Of a stretch of DNA of 64,000 nucleotides, positions 1 through 8,127 are shown one piece after another. How positions within the stretch are numbered: position 1 is the first letter of the stretch; each line of letters starts with the position of its first letter. The DNA comes from Betaproteobacteria bacterium (GTDB lineage: Bacteria; Pseudomonadota; Gammaproteobacteria; Burkholderiales; Casimicrobiaceae), in NCBI GenBank assembly GCA_013298695.1, contig JAAFIS010000001.1, positions 62,001-126,000 on the forward strand. The letters run 5' to 3'. The notes under the pieces were generated by a model. The model saw nothing but the letters and a program-made list of their open reading frames with translations. It was not told the origin of the DNA and made no database searches. The translations under genes and the position numbers were made by a program.

Positions 1-1086
1 ATGTCGAATAAATTTATAAATAGCACTATCCGTCCGGAAGTCATGGCGATGAAGGCCTATCCTGTTGCCCCACCGTGGACAGGTATCAAGCTTGAATTGA
101 TGGAAGACGCACACCTTGATCCGCATCTGCCGTCCGCGTCGATTCGCGCCGCGCTCGGAAAGCAATTGTCAGAAGCTGCGATTAATCGCTACCCCGATCC
201 GGCTGCCCCCGCTCTCAAATCGAAGATGCGTGAGAAGCTCGGCATCGCCGCGCGCCACGAAATACTACTCGGTAGCGGTTCGGACGAAGTGATCACGCTC
301 TTGTCGCAGGCAATTCTCGCGGGCGGCCATGCGGTCGTCTCGCAAGAGCCATCCTTCTCTGTGTTCAAGAACGCAGCGATTGCGGTCGGTGGTCGCTACG
401 TTGGCGTGTCGCTCAACGCTGACTTCACGCTTGATCTTGACACAACACTCGCAACGATTGAGCGCGAGCAACCCAAGCTCGTGTGGATCGTGTATCCGAA
501 TAACCCAACCGGTAATTTGTACCCGGACGACGCAATTGAGACGATCATTCGTGCAACGCCTGGGCTCGTCGTGATCGACGAAGCGTACGAGCCATTCGCA
601 AAGAAATCATGGGCACCGCGTCTCGATGAATTTCCGAATCTGCTCATCATGCGCACGCTCTCGAAAATTGGGCTGGCAGGCGTGCGGCTCGGTTATCTTT
701 TTGGCGCACCAGAATGGATTAGCGAGATCAACAAAGTGCGTGGTCCGTTTAACGTGGGTGTGCTTCAGCAAATTGCAGCAGAAGTGATGCTCGATCACTA
801 CGATGAACTGCAGCGCCATGCGGCGTTGATGATCGAAGAGCGTGACCGCATGTTTGCAGCGCTCGCAAAATTGCCGGGCGTTACGCCGTTCGCGTCGTCT
901 GCGAATTTCGTGCTCGCTCGTTTCAAAGATTCCGCCGCCGTGTTCGAAGCGCTCAAATCGCGCGGCATTTTGGTTCGCAATTTGTCTGCGCTGCATCCGC
1001 ATATGGTCAATACGCTTCGGATTTCGGCGGGAACGCGTGACGAAGTGGATTCGTTGCTCGCGGCGCTTAAGGAAATTTGTAAGTGA
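1..1086 (+). CDS. hisC: Histidinol-phosphate aminotransferase
   Basis: PLP-dependent aminotransferase that converts imidazole-acetol phosphate and glutamate to histidinol phosphate in histidine biosynthesis. The 361-residue protein is full length for HisC: the YPNNPTGN substrate/PLP loop lies at about 165-172, the PLP-phenolate partners D193 and Y196 in VIDEAYEPF, and the Schiff-base lysine K222 in TLSKIGLAG, followed by the conserved R229. The ATG is the first base of the window, so the upstream Shine-Dalgarno and the expected hisD lie outside. hisB follows after about 100 nt that hold a REP-like inverted repeat. The N-terminus looks like a normal HisC start, so the gene is probably not truncated, but a slightly earlier start cannot be excluded. 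Confidence 0.93.
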   Translation: MSNKFINSTIRPEVMAMKAYPVAPPWTGIKLELMEDAHLDPHLPSASIRAALGKQLSEAAINRYPDPAAPALKSKMREKLGIAARHEILLGSGSDEVITLLSQAILAGGHAVVSQEPSFSVFKNAAIAVGGRYVGVSLNADFTLDLDTTLATIEREQPKLVWIVYPNNPTGNLYPDDAIETIIRATPGLVVIDEAYEPFAKKSWAPRLDEFPNLLIMRTLSKIGLAGVRLGYLFGAPEWISEINKVRGPFNVGVLQQIAAEVMLDHYDELQRHAALMIEERDRMFAALAKLPGVTPFASSANFVLARFKDSAAVFEALKSRGILVRNLSALHPHMVNTLRISAGTRDEVDSLLAALKEICK

Positions 1087-1094
1087 TGGACGCT

Positions 1095-1175
1095 GTAGGA
1101 GCTCCCCGCGACGGCGGGGATCCGCCGCGATCATCTATGTTCCTATCAACGTTATCGCGGCCGAGCTGCTCCTAC
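1095..1175. repeat. REP-like inverted repeat of the GTAGGAGC family
   Basis: The 81-bp hisC-hisB spacer begins with GTAGGAGCTCC and ends with GAGCTGCTCCTAC. Its left arm contains an internal hairpin, CCCCGC-GACG-GCGGGG. This resembles the TGTAGGAGC repetitive palindromes known from gammaproteobacterial genomes. It would form a structured spacer inside the his mRNA and could affect relative hisC and hisB levels. Confidence 0.65.
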
Positions 1176-1185
1176 AATTAGGGTC

Positions 1186-1785
1186 ATGAACATGCAAAAC
1201 CGCTCCGCTCGTGTCGAACGCAACACCAAAGAAACGCAGATCACCGTCGCGATCAATCTCGACGGCACTGGCAAAGCCGATTTGCAAACCGGCGTACCGT
1301 TTCTCGATCACATGCTCGATCAACTCGCGCGCCACGGCATGATGGACGTTACCGTGCATGCGAAAGGCGATTTGCATATCGATGCGCACCACACGGTCGA
1401 AGACATCGGGATCACGCTCGGCCAAGCGTTCAAACAGGCTGCCGGCGACAAGACAGGTATCAATCGCTATGGCCACTCCTACGTGCCGCTCGATGAAGCA
1501 CTCTCGCGCGTGGTGATCGATTTATCGGGTCGACCCGGCCTCGAATTTCATGTGCCGTTCACTCGCGCGATGATTGGCACGTTCGACGTGGATCTAACGC
1601 ATGAATTTTTTCAAGGCTTCGTGAATCACGCACTCGTATCGCTACACATCGATAACCTGCGCGGTGATAACGCGCATCATCAATGTGAAACCGTGTTCAA
1701 AGCGTTCGCCCGAGCGCTGCGCATGGCGTGTGAGCGCGATGCACGCGCGGCGGGCGTGGTGGTTTCGACGAAGGGTGTGCTGTGA
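1186..1785 (+). CDS. hisB: Imidazoleglycerol-phosphate dehydratase
   Basis: Dehydrates imidazole-glycerol phosphate to imidazole-acetol phosphate, the step before HisC. The monofunctional 199-residue form carries the two metal-binding histidine clusters: [11 protein letters not shown] at about 66-76 and GDNAHHQCE near 165. The N-terminal motif is RNTKETQI, and PFLDHML lies near 40. No HisB phosphatase domain is fused, as is usual outside enterobacteria. Two in-frame ATGs exist (1186 and 1192); the first is given. The gene is followed by a CCTCTCCC-type repeat pair and then hisH. Confidence 0.93.
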   Translation: MNMQNRSARVERNTKETQITVAINLDGTGKADLQTGVPFLDHMLDQLARHGMMDVTVHAKGDLHIDAHHTVEDIGITLGQAFKQAAGDKTGINRYGHSYVPLDEALSRVVIDLSGRPGLEFHVPFTRAMIGTFDVDLTHEFFQGFVNHALVSLHIDNLRGDNAHHQCETVFKAFARALRMACERDARAAGVVVSTKGVL

Positions 1786-1808
1786 CTTTGACAGCACGCG
1801 CGGCGCCT

Positions 1809-1940
1809 ACCTCTCCCGCAGGGAGAGGTCGCGCGGAACGCGCGGGTGAGGGAAATTCGCTCGCTCGTTGTTGCCTGGCTGTAATGAAGAGCACTTCCCT
1901 CACCCGACCTATCGGTCGACCTCTCCCGGCGGGAGAGGTG
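1809..1940. repeat. CCTCTCCC-type repeat pair (BIME-like) between hisB and hisH
   Basis: Two inverted arms. The left reads CCTCTCCCGCAGGGAGAGG and then runs to GGGTGAGGGA; the right runs from TTCCCTCACCC to CCTCTCCCGGCGGGAGAGG. Each arm contains its own hairpin and the arms are complementary to each other. The right arm ends in GAGAGGTGAAG directly before the hisH ATG, so it also provides the ribosome-binding site. Members of the same family sit inside hisF and inside the DNA ligase of this window. Confidence 0.8.
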
Positions 1941-1948
1941 AAGAAAAC

Positions 1949-2602
1949 ATGAAATCCGTCGCTATCGTCGACTACGGCATGGGCAATCTCCGCTCGGTGG
2001 CGAAGGCGTTCATGCATGTTGCACCCGATCAAAGCATCGTGATCACGGCAGATGCAAAAGTCATCGCTGAAGCGGATCGCGTCGTATTGCCTGGTCAGGC
2101 CGCGATGCCTGAGAGTATGGTCGCGCTCAACGCTTCCGGATTGCGCGACGTGTTGTTGCAAGCCTCCAAAGACCGTCCGTTTTTCGGCGTCTGTCTCGGC
2201 TTGCAAATGCTCTTTGAAGTGAGCGAAGAGGGCGATACGCCGTCGCTCGGCTACCTGCCTGGTAAATCGGTGCGCCTGCCCAAACCTCATCGCGATCACG
2301 ACGGCTCGCCACTTAAGGTGCCGCACATGGGCTGGAATGCCGTGCATTTTCCTGAGGCAATGCGCACCCACCCTTGTTGGCAAGGCGTTGCAGACGGTAG
2401 CGCGTTCTACTTCGCACACAGCTACTACGCAGTGCCCGCTGACAATGTGCTTATCGCGGGTTTTGCGCGCTATCCCGATCCTATTTGCGTCGCTGCCGCC
2501 CGCGCGAACATTTTTGCGGTACAGTTTCATCCGGAAAAGAGCGCGGATGCGGGTTTGCAAGTGCTCAAGAATTTTTCTGAGTGGAACGGAAAACCACTTT
2601 AG
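1949..2602 (+). CDS. hisH: Imidazole glycerol phosphate synthase, glutamine amidotransferase subunit
   Basis: Class I glutamine amidotransferase that feeds ammonia to HisF, forming IGP and AICAR. The 217-residue protein has the nucleophile C82 in FGVCLGLQM and the H194/E196 pair in FHPEKS, completing the Cys-His-Glu triad. The open frame extends upstream, but MKSVAIVDYGMGN is the family start and the ATG at 1949 is preceded by GAGAGGTGAAG. That Shine-Dalgarno is part of a palindromic repeat arm. hisA follows after about 50 nt; the partner hisF lies about 3.8 kb further on rather than next to hisA. Confidence 0.93.
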   Translation: MKSVAIVDYGMGNLRSVAKAFMHVAPDQSIVITADAKVIAEADRVVLPGQAAMPESMVALNASGLRDVLLQASKDRPFFGVCLGLQMLFEVSEEGDTPSLGYLPGKSVRLPKPHRDHDGSPLKVPHMGWNAVHFPEAMRTHPCWQGVADGSAFYFAHSYYAVPADNVLIAGFARYPDPICVAAARANIFAVQFHPEKSADAGLQVLKNFSEWNGKPL

Positions 2603-2651
2603 TCAGAACTATTTCGTCAGTCGCTATTCGTCTCTTCGTCATTAAAAAATC

Positions 2652-3380
2652 ATGCTAGTCATCCCAGCCATTGACCTCAAAGACGGTCGCTGCGTGCGCC
2701 TTCGCCAAGGCGACATGGATCAAACCACCGTGTTCTCTGAAGATCCTGCAGCGATGGCACGACACTGGGTTGATCTCGGCGCAGAGCGTTTGCATCTCGT
2801 TGATTTGAACGGCGCGTTTGCGGGCAAGCCGATCAATGAAGCCGCGATTAAAGCGATCCTTGCTGAAGTTGGCGACGATATCGACGTGCAACTCGGCGGC
2901 GGTATTCGCGATCTGGATACGATCGAGCGCTACCTGGATGACGGCATCAATTTCGTGATCATCGGCACCGCCGCGATCAAAAATCCGGGCTTCTTGCACG
3001 ACGCTTGTAACGCGTTTCCAGGCGCGGTGATCGTCGGCCTCGACGCGAAAGACGGCAAGGTCGCCACCGACGGCTGGAGCAAACTTACGGGCCATGACGC
3101 ACTCGATCTCGGCAAACGTTTCGAAGACTACGGCATCGAAGGCATCATCTACACCGACATCGGTCGCGATGGCATGGGCACCGGGATCAATATCGAAGCG
3201 ACCGTGCGCCTCGCGCAGCCGCTACGCGTACCGGTGTATGCCAGCGGCGGTATTCACAATGTCGAGCATGTGAAAGCGCTGAAACCTTATGAAGCGGATG
3301 GGATTGCAGGCGTTGTGTGTGGTCGCGCGCTGTACGAAGGCACGCTTGATTTCAAGGCGGCGGTTGCGGCGTTGAAGTGA
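2652..3380 (+). CDS. hisA: ProFAR isomerase (phosphoribosylformimino-AICAR-phosphate isomerase)
   Basis: (beta/alpha)8 isomerase that converts ProFAR to PRFAR, the HisF substrate. The 242-residue protein begins [12 protein letters not shown] with catalytic D8. The second catalytic aspartate lies in the [10 protein letters not shown] strand, phosphate-binding loops are visible in QLGGGIRD and YASGGIHN, and the length is standard. It is the last histidine gene before a 3-kb interruption of the operon. Confidence 0.94.
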   Translation: MLVIPAIDLKDGRCVRLRQGDMDQTTVFSEDPAAMARHWVDLGAERLHLVDLNGAFAGKPINEAAIKAILAEVGDDIDVQLGGGIRDLDTIERYLDDGINFVIIGTAAIKNPGFLHDACNAFPGAVIVGLDAKDGKVATDGWSKLTGHDALDLGKRFEDYGIEGIIYTDIGRDGMGTGINIEATVRLAQPLRVPVYASGGIHNVEHVKALKPYEADGIAGVVCGRALYEGTLDFKAAVAALK

Positions 3381-3411
3381 CGATTCACCATGCTGTGTGC
3401 CCTGATATTTT

Positions 3412-3489
3412 GTAGGGTGGACAGCCCTCTTCCCACCAACGGTTAACCACCTCAAAATGTAATGGTGGGCACGGGGTGCGCACCCCACG
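3412..3489. repeat. GTAGGGTGG-type REP pair downstream of hisA
   Basis: Begins TGTAGGGTGGACAG and closes with GGTGGGCACGGGG followed by TGCGCACCCCACG. It is a degenerate member of the GTAGGGTGGGCACCCCGTGCCCACC family that surrounds the RAYT gene near 38 kb. It sits between hisA and the following small gene and could act as an mRNA 3'-end stabiliser or attenuator. Confidence 0.7.
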
Positions 3490-3523
3490 AATAACGCCGA
3501 TTAATCGCTGAGATTGGCGACCC

Positions 3524-3772
3524 ATGACGATCAACCCAAACGAAAATGAAGACCTCGGGTTCACATTTCGCAAAATGAAAAATAGCGAAGTGCACATCAG
3601 CCATCACGGAAAACACGTCACAACGCTGCGCGACGAAGCCGCAATTGATTTTGTGGCGGAAGTCGAAGACGCGTCGTACGATGAACAGCAACAACTGATG
3701 GCGCGTGCCACAGGAAATTACAAGCGCGGCAACGAGCGGCGTGCGTCACAGCATCCACGCAACAAAAGGTAG
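3524..3772 (+). CDS. Small hypothetical protein
   Basis: 82 residues, hydrophilic, with no signal peptide or membrane segment. The central stretch SEVHISHHGKHVTTLRDEAA resembles a short conserved domain of uncharacterised betaproteobacterial proteins, followed by an acidic helix and a basic tail (KRGNERRASQHPRNKR). The ATG at 3524 has no clear Shine-Dalgarno. The TAG stop at 3770-3772 is formed by the first bases of the adjacent GTAGGCTGGG repeat, so the C-terminus was probably set by repeat insertion. Function unknown. Confidence 0.65.
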   Translation: MTINPNENEDLGFTFRKMKNSEVHISHHGKHVTTLRDEAAIDFVAEVEDASYDEQQQLMARATGNYKRGNERRASQHPRNKR

Positions 3773-3838
3773 GCTGGGTTGCAAACCCAGCTAGTGTTCA
3801 ACGAAGGCGGAGTGCTTGGTTTGCCAACCCAGCCTACG
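3769..3838. repeat. GTAGGCTGGGTT palindromic repeat pair
   Basis: Left arm GTAGGCTGGGTTGCAAACCCAGC and right arm GCTTGGTTTGCC then AACCCAGCCTAC are inverted copies. The left arm is itself a hairpin (CTGGGTT-GCA-AACCCAG). The repeat supplies the stop codon of the preceding small gene. Confidence 0.75.
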
Positions 3839-3936
3839 GAACTATGCAGCTCGCTATTGACGAGTTGGTCTCGTAAGTCAGTTAAAGCCAACCTAAGAGA
3901 CGTTTCCCCCGGCCGGTTGAGTCACTCCTGATTTGC

Positions 3937-3959
3937 CCTATCAAAAATGATAGGTTTTT
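3937..3959 (+). terminator. Rho-independent terminator
   Basis: Stem CCTATCA - loop AAAA - TGATAGG followed by TTTTT. It lies after the small gene and repeat and before the lipoprotein gene, so it likely ends the hisCBHA transcript. Confidence 0.7.
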
Positions 3960-4047
3960 CACCACACGGTGCTGTGCTTCCTACAGCGCCAATGCCGATG
4001 CTATAAATTCGAAGGTCAGTTAACTCTATGACCGGGGAAAAGTTTTT

Positions 4048-4521
4048 ATGAAGTTATTGTGTTCTGTTGCGCTTCTCAGCCTTGTGATGTCTGGATGCGC
4101 AAGCGTTACAACTTCGAGTGATACCAAAGTAAAAGTTGAAACGGTTTCCCTTGACGGTCAACCAGTTGAAGGGGCCGACTGCTCGCTCCAGCGCGCTGGC
4201 GTCGCGACTCCATTTAAGTCGCCCAATACTGTGCCTGTTCCGAAAGCAGCGGGTGACGCGGGCATTGAGTGCAAAAAAACAGGCTTGCCTGACGGAAAAG
4301 CAATCCTTATTTCGCGAGTTGGTGCGGCAACCTTCGGCAACATCCTCATCGGCGGCGGCGTCGGTGCGATTGTCGACCAAGCGACGGGTAAGGCATACAA
4401 CTTTCCAGAATGGATTCAAGTCGTGATGGGGAAGACGCTTACTTTTGACCGTGCCGATCACAAAAGCGGAGAAATGACGCCCGGTAAGGATCCGCTGTCT
4501 CCTCCGCCTGCTGCGAAGTAG
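4048..4521 (+). CDS. Putative lipoprotein
   Basis: 157 residues. The N-terminus MKLLCSVALLSLVMSGCAS is a lipoprotein signal peptide with lipobox VMSGC, cleaved before C17, so the mature protein should be lipid-anchored. The mature part has a small cysteine pair (ADCSL, IECKK) and a glycine-rich hydrophobic stretch, GNILIGGGVGAIVDQATGKAY, which resembles short glycine-zipper lipoproteins that insert into the outer membrane. The tail is proline-rich. GGGGAAAAG precedes the ATG. It is flanked by terminators on both sides, so it is probably a single transcription unit. Exact role unknown. Confidence 0.78.
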   Translation: MKLLCSVALLSLVMSGCASVTTSSDTKVKVETVSLDGQPVEGADCSLQRAGVATPFKSPNTVPVPKAAGDAGIECKKTGLPDGKAILISRVGAATFGNILIGGGVGAIVDQATGKAYNFPEWIQVVMGKTLTFDRADHKSGEMTPGKDPLSPPPAAK

Positions 4522-4570
4522 AGTATCGTTTTTGTGAATTGTTTGTCCACGTGTTTTGACGCGTTGTAGT

Positions 4571-4602
4571 GAATCCAGCCTGCGTGGCTGGATTTTTCTT
4601 TT
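4571..4602 (+). terminator. Rho-independent terminator after the lipoprotein gene
   Basis: GAATCCAGCC - TGCGT - GGCTGGATT followed by TTTCTTTT: a strong GC-rich hairpin with a T tract 50 nt after the stop codon. The remaining DNA up to the next start (about 4603-4934) shows no gene or repeat and presumably holds a promoter and leader. Confidence 0.8.
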
Positions 4603-4934
4603 AAGCTTCAACGTTTGAGAAGAATGATTTTCGTAAACGAATCACCCCTCCCTATGCGTCGAAGGCGCTCGCATCATCAAATGCATCAACTTCGCTGGGC
4701 TTAAGCTTGCGAAACCGTTGAACGAGCGATGCGCTACAACTAACAGCGTCCAGATGCCTTTCCGCTCTAGGCAGCTGCCTCGCGCGGCCGCAGCCCAACT
4801 TCGCTGTGGCAGGGAACTTTGGATTTGACTTGTTGGTACTACGCTCATGGGTCGCGCGTTCTCGGGCAGCTCAGCGTCGACTGTTTCCAGAGATAATTGG
4901 ACGCCCATCAACCATCAAACCAGGCGTAACCAAA

Positions 4935-6371
4935 ATGATTGAGCGATTACGTTGTTTGTCGAATGCCCTTGCACTCCTATTCGCTTGGATCGCGATCGAT
5001 TCTGCGTACTCGCAGACCACTCGCGTATCGGGTGCGGATAATGGCGCAGCCCAAACGCTAAACCTCGCGTTGCCTGAAGCGCCGACAGGTGTAGCTGTTG
5101 ACCGTAAGTCCTTGGCGTCGGTCGCGTGCGAACCTGTGAGACCCCGTGCGGGAACGGCCGCTTGCTCGCTCGACATCGATGGCGATGGCCTCCTGACAGG
5201 GATGGATGGCATGTTGATCGCTCGATATCTGCTCGGCTTCCGTGGAGATGCTTTGTCGCAGGGCATCGCAAGTAATGCTTGCGCGTTGAACACGACTTCC
5301 ACGGCGATCGAAACAGCAATTGCTCCGCTCGTCACTGCATCGCCGCCAGCGCTCGATATCGACGGCGACCAAAACGTAAGCTCGATGATCGATGGATCGC
5401 TGCTGATGCGCGCGATGCGTGGCCAAATCGGAAGCGTGGCTATTAGCGCTGTCGCGCCTCCGATCCTCGGCGCGACGCGTACGACCTGGCCTCAGATTCG
5501 AGACTATCTCAACTCAACCTGTAACGCCGGTTTGTCCACCCTTGTGCAGTACACACCCAATCAGGCCGATTGGAGCACGTTTGCCACCAAGCCAATCGCA
5601 GGCGGCAATCCGGCCCACGATCCTGACAGCGTGAGCTGGATCACGCCCGCACAGTGGGAGGCAGCGAAGTGGAACGGAGCCGTCTACAACCCCTCGCAAA
5701 TGACCCGCGCTGAGTTCGCGAGCGCCGTTTGCCCGAGTGTTGATCGTGTTCGCGGGATTCGCGAGGTTTTCTATCAGCACCGGCCGTTTGCCGACAACCA
5801 GAATCCGACCAAGGCGGAAGTTGATGAGTGGCATCGCATCGCGATCAACCACGTTAGAGCGCTCGTCGGCTATACGAGCGAGGATCGTTTGGTCAAGAAG
5901 GACCATTGCATGTTTGCGCGTGCGCAGTGGGGCGATGAGCGAAAGTTCACCACCAAGTGGGACGCCGAGTACCCCGGCACCAATGGCAGCGCTTACGGTC
6001 CATGCCAGGGTTCGTCCAATTCACATTGCGGCTCTACGTTTGTGCCCAGTACAGAGGATCAGGCGCCCTATTTGCCTGAGGGCCACCCGAGCTGCGGCAC
6101 GTCTGGCGGGGCCGAAGGCGTGTTTAGCGGCCCGAAATCAAACATCCCCTGGTCGATCAGGTGGTCGCGCGCGTTCTGCAACACGCTGATTGCGGAGGGG
6201 TTTTGGGGCGGACATGTAGGCCCGTGGTATCACCGCGAAAAGTTTGGCCTAAGCTTCTGGGATAGCGCGCCTGCCAATAACAACAGCAACGCCATCGTGC
6301 GCGCCAAATGGACAGGTACGTCGAGCCCCAGCCTCTACTGCAACCCTTCGGATACGCAATGTCAGCCGTAG
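4935..6371 (+). CDS. Secreted protein with two dockerin-like EF-hand motifs
   Basis: About 478 residues from the ATG at 4935, chosen because it gives a clear signal peptide ([27 protein letters not shown], cleavage near SAYSQ). Two dockerin-like calcium loops with following helices lie at about 78-105 ([20 protein letters not shown]) and about 120-147 ([20 protein letters not shown]); the second loop is less canonical. The remaining about 330 residues are rich in cysteine, tryptophan and histidine (for example [15 protein letters not shown] and [21 protein letters not shown]) and match no family I recognise with confidence; a very distant CAP/SCP-like fold is conceivable. It lies between hisA and hisF with no functional link to histidine synthesis. 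The role is unknown; an extracellular or surface-attached enzyme or adhesin is the likeliest reading. Confidence 0.75.
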   Translation: MIERLRCLSNALALLFAWIAIDSAYSQTTRVSGADNGAAQTLNLALPEAPTGVAVDRKSLASVACEPVRPRAGTAACSLDIDGDGLLTGMDGMLIARYLLGFRGDALSQGIASNACALNTTSTAIETAIAPLVTASPPALDIDGDQNVSSMIDGSLLMRAMRGQIGSVAISAVAPPILGATRTTWPQIRDYLNSTCNAGLSTLVQYTPNQADWSTFATKPIAGGNPAHDPDSVSWITPAQWEAAKWNGAVYNPSQMTRAEFASAVCPSVDRVRGIREVFYQHRPFADNQNPTKAEVDEWHRIAINHVRALVGYTSEDRLVKKDHCMFARAQWGDERKFTTKWDAEYPGTNGSAYGPCQGSSNSHCGSTFVPSTEDQAPYLPEGHPSCGTSGGAEGVFSGPKSNIPWSIRWSRAFCNTLIAEGFWGGHVGPWYHREKFGLSFWDSAPANNNSNAIVRAKWTGTSSPSLYCNPSDTQCQP

Positions 6372-6441
6372 TGTTCTACTTCGCAGCGCTTCGCTGTTTA
6401 CGATCCGGTTGAATCACGCAAACTCTTGCTACCAATTAACG

Positions 6442-7245
6442 ATGCTCTGCAAACGAATCATCCCCTGCCTAGATATTAAAGACGGTCGCGTCGTGAAAGG
6501 CGTGAACTTTGTTGGCCTTCGTGATGCGGGTGATCCCGTTGAAGTGGCTAAACGCTACAACGATCAAGGTGCTGACGAGCTTTGTTTTTTGGACATCACC
6601 GCGAGCGTGGAAGCGCGCGGTTTGCTCTACGATTTGATTGAACGTGTGGCGTCGCAAGTGTTCATTCCGCTCACCGTCGGCGGCGGTGTGAAGACTGCGG
6701 AAGACTTGCGACCCTTGCTGAATGCGGGCGCAGACAAGGTGAGCATCAACACAGCGGGAGTGAACGATCCAACGATCTTCGATAAAGCGAGCCATTTCTA
6801 CGGCGCGCAATGTGTGGTTGCGGCGATTGATGCGAAACGGCGCGTTTCCGCGCCCCCTCACCCTCGGGCCCTCTCCCAGGGGGAGAGGGAAGTGAGTGAA
6901 TGGGAAGTCTTCATCCACGGCGGACGCACCGCCACCGGCAAAGACGCCGTCGCCTGGGCGCGCGAAGTCGCAGATCGCGGCGCAGGTGAAATTCTCCTCA
7001 CCAGCATGGATCGAGATGGCGCGAAAATTGGTTTTGATCTCGAACTCACGCGCGCGATCGCCGATGCGGTGAGCATTCCCGTGATCGCCTCCGGCGGCGT
7101 CGGCAACTTGCAGCATCTCGTCGATGGTGTGCAAAAAGGCGGCGCAGATGCAGTGCTTGCGGCGAGCATCTTTCATTACGGTGAACACACCGTTGCCGAA
7201 GCGAAAGCTGCAATGCGAGACGCTGGAATTCGCGTGCGGATGTAG
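6442..7245 (+). CDS. hisF: Imidazole glycerol phosphate synthase, cyclase subunit, carrying an in-frame repeat insertion
   Basis: Cyclase of the HisHF complex, which makes IGP and AICAR from PRFAR and HisH-derived ammonia. The start [15 protein letters not shown] at 6442 matches the family and places catalytic D11 and D130 (VAAIDAKR) at the standard positions. The protein is 267 residues, about 12 more than usual, because residues about 138-150 ([14 protein letters not shown]) are encoded by a CCTCTCCC palindromic repeat. The normal sequence then resumes at WEVFIHGG. All other motifs are intact ([24 protein letters not shown]), so the gene appears functional. hisI and hisE, which often follow, are absent: the next gene is convergent msrA. 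Confidence 0.92.
   Translation: MLCKRIIPCLDIKDGRVVKGVNFVGLRDAGDPVEVAKRYNDQGADELCFLDITASVEARGLLYDLIERVASQVFIPLTVGGGVKTAEDLRPLLNAGADKVSINTAGVNDPTIFDKASHFYGAQCVVAAIDAKRRVSAPPHPRALSQGEREVSEWEVFIHGGRTATGKDAVAWAREVADRGAGEILLTSMDRDGAKIGFDLELTRAIADAVSIPVIASGGVGNLQHLVDGVQKGGADAVLAASIFHYGEHTVAEAKAAMRDAGIRVRM
6853..6889. repeat. CCTCTCCC-type palindromic repeat inside hisF
   Basis: The segment runs from CCCCCTCACCCTCGGG to CCCTCTCCCAGGGGGAGAGGG. It is the same core as the hisB-hisH repeat arms, read in frame as about 12 codons immediately after the catalytic AIDAKR loop of HisF. Confidence 0.85.
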
Positions 7246-7275
7246 CGCCAGTTTTACCTAACTACGCCAAGCAAA

Positions 7276-7293
7276 CGCCAATTTATATTGGCG
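7276..7293. repeat. Dispersed ATTGGG palindrome, copy 1
   Basis: CGCCAAT-TTAT-ATTGGCG, a perfect 7-bp inverted repeat in the hisF-msrA convergent spacer, followed by CGACC. One of at least nine intergenic copies in this window. Confidence 0.55.
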
Positions 7294-7392
7294 CGACCAT
7301 AGAAAAACACGCTTCCCGAAAATTGCACTAACGCATTGTCGCGCCCGATCAAATCAGCGTAGACGCTACATTGCCGATATCACTACTCACTA

Positions 7393-8022
7393 TCATTTCA
7401 CAGGCAATTTCGCCGCCTGATCGCCCCACAGTTGCTTCACGCGTGCGTCGCGGCCGCAGCTCGTGCGGTAATACTTGTAGCGAACGGGATTCTTTGAGTA
7501 ATAGTCTTGGTGATAGCCCTCGGCGGGGTAAAACGCCGTCGCTGGAATGATCTCCGTGACGATGGGCGCGGCAAACGGCCTGGTTTTTTCTAACGCCTCG
7601 CGCGAGGCTTGCGCGGCTTTCAATTGTGCGGCGTCTTGCGTGAACACAGCGGTTCGATACGGCGCGCCCTTGTCGCAAAACTGGCCTGCATTGTCGGTCG
7701 GGTCAATCGTGCGCCAGAAGTAGCCGAGCAATTGTTCGTAGCTCACTTTCGCGGGGTTGTAGACGATCTCCACCGCTTCGTAATGTCCGGTCGCTTTCGA
7801 GCCGACTTGTTCATACGTCGGGTTCGCGGTTTTGCCGCCGGTGTAGCCCGAAGTCGTCGAGATCACGCCATCGATCTTGTCGAAATCGGATTCAACGCAC
7901 CAAAAGCAACCGCCCGCGAAGGTGGCTTTCGCAGTGGTTTGCGCAGAGCTGAGAGAGGAAAACATGAGCGCTGCGCCGCAGGCAAGCGCGCAGCCGAAGG
8001 AAAAGCGATAGAGGCGAAACAT
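7393..8022 (-). CDS. msrA: Peptide methionine sulfoxide reductase MsrA, exported
   Basis: Reduces methionine-S-sulfoxide in oxidised proteins. The MsrA signature GGCFWCVE contains the catalytic cysteine; Y/E residues (HYEAVEIVY), DPTDNAGQFCDKG, and the C-terminal YHQDYYSKNP are all present. The ATG at 8022 (MFRLYRFSFGCALACGAALM) gives a signal peptide ending near SSAQ, so the enzyme probably acts in the periplasm; the frame is open further upstream, but no better start is seen. It is single-domain, with no MsrB fusion, and convergent with hisF. Confidence 0.9.
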   Translation of the reverse strand: MFRLYRFSFGCALACGAALMFSSLSSAQTTAKATFAGGCFWCVESDFDKIDGVISTTSGYTGGKTANPTYEQVGSKATGHYEAVEIVYNPAKVSYEQLLGYFWRTIDPTDNAGQFCDKGAPYRTAVFTQDAAQLKAAQASREALEKTRPFAAPIVTEIIPATAFYPAEGYHQDYYSKNPVRYKYYRTSCGRDARVKQLWGDQAAKLPVK

Positions 8023-8127
8023 AGCGAACTTCAATGTGAAAAAACAGTTGGTCAATGTTGACCGTAAAACCCTTGCAACGTTCCCGTGTGAACCCTCACC
8101 GTGATGTTGGGGCACCGATGAATTCGA

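Noticed and set aside
1697-2560. A 287-codon minus-strand frame across hisB and hisH
   Set aside because: Antisense to two real his genes and through a repeat; no recognisable motifs.
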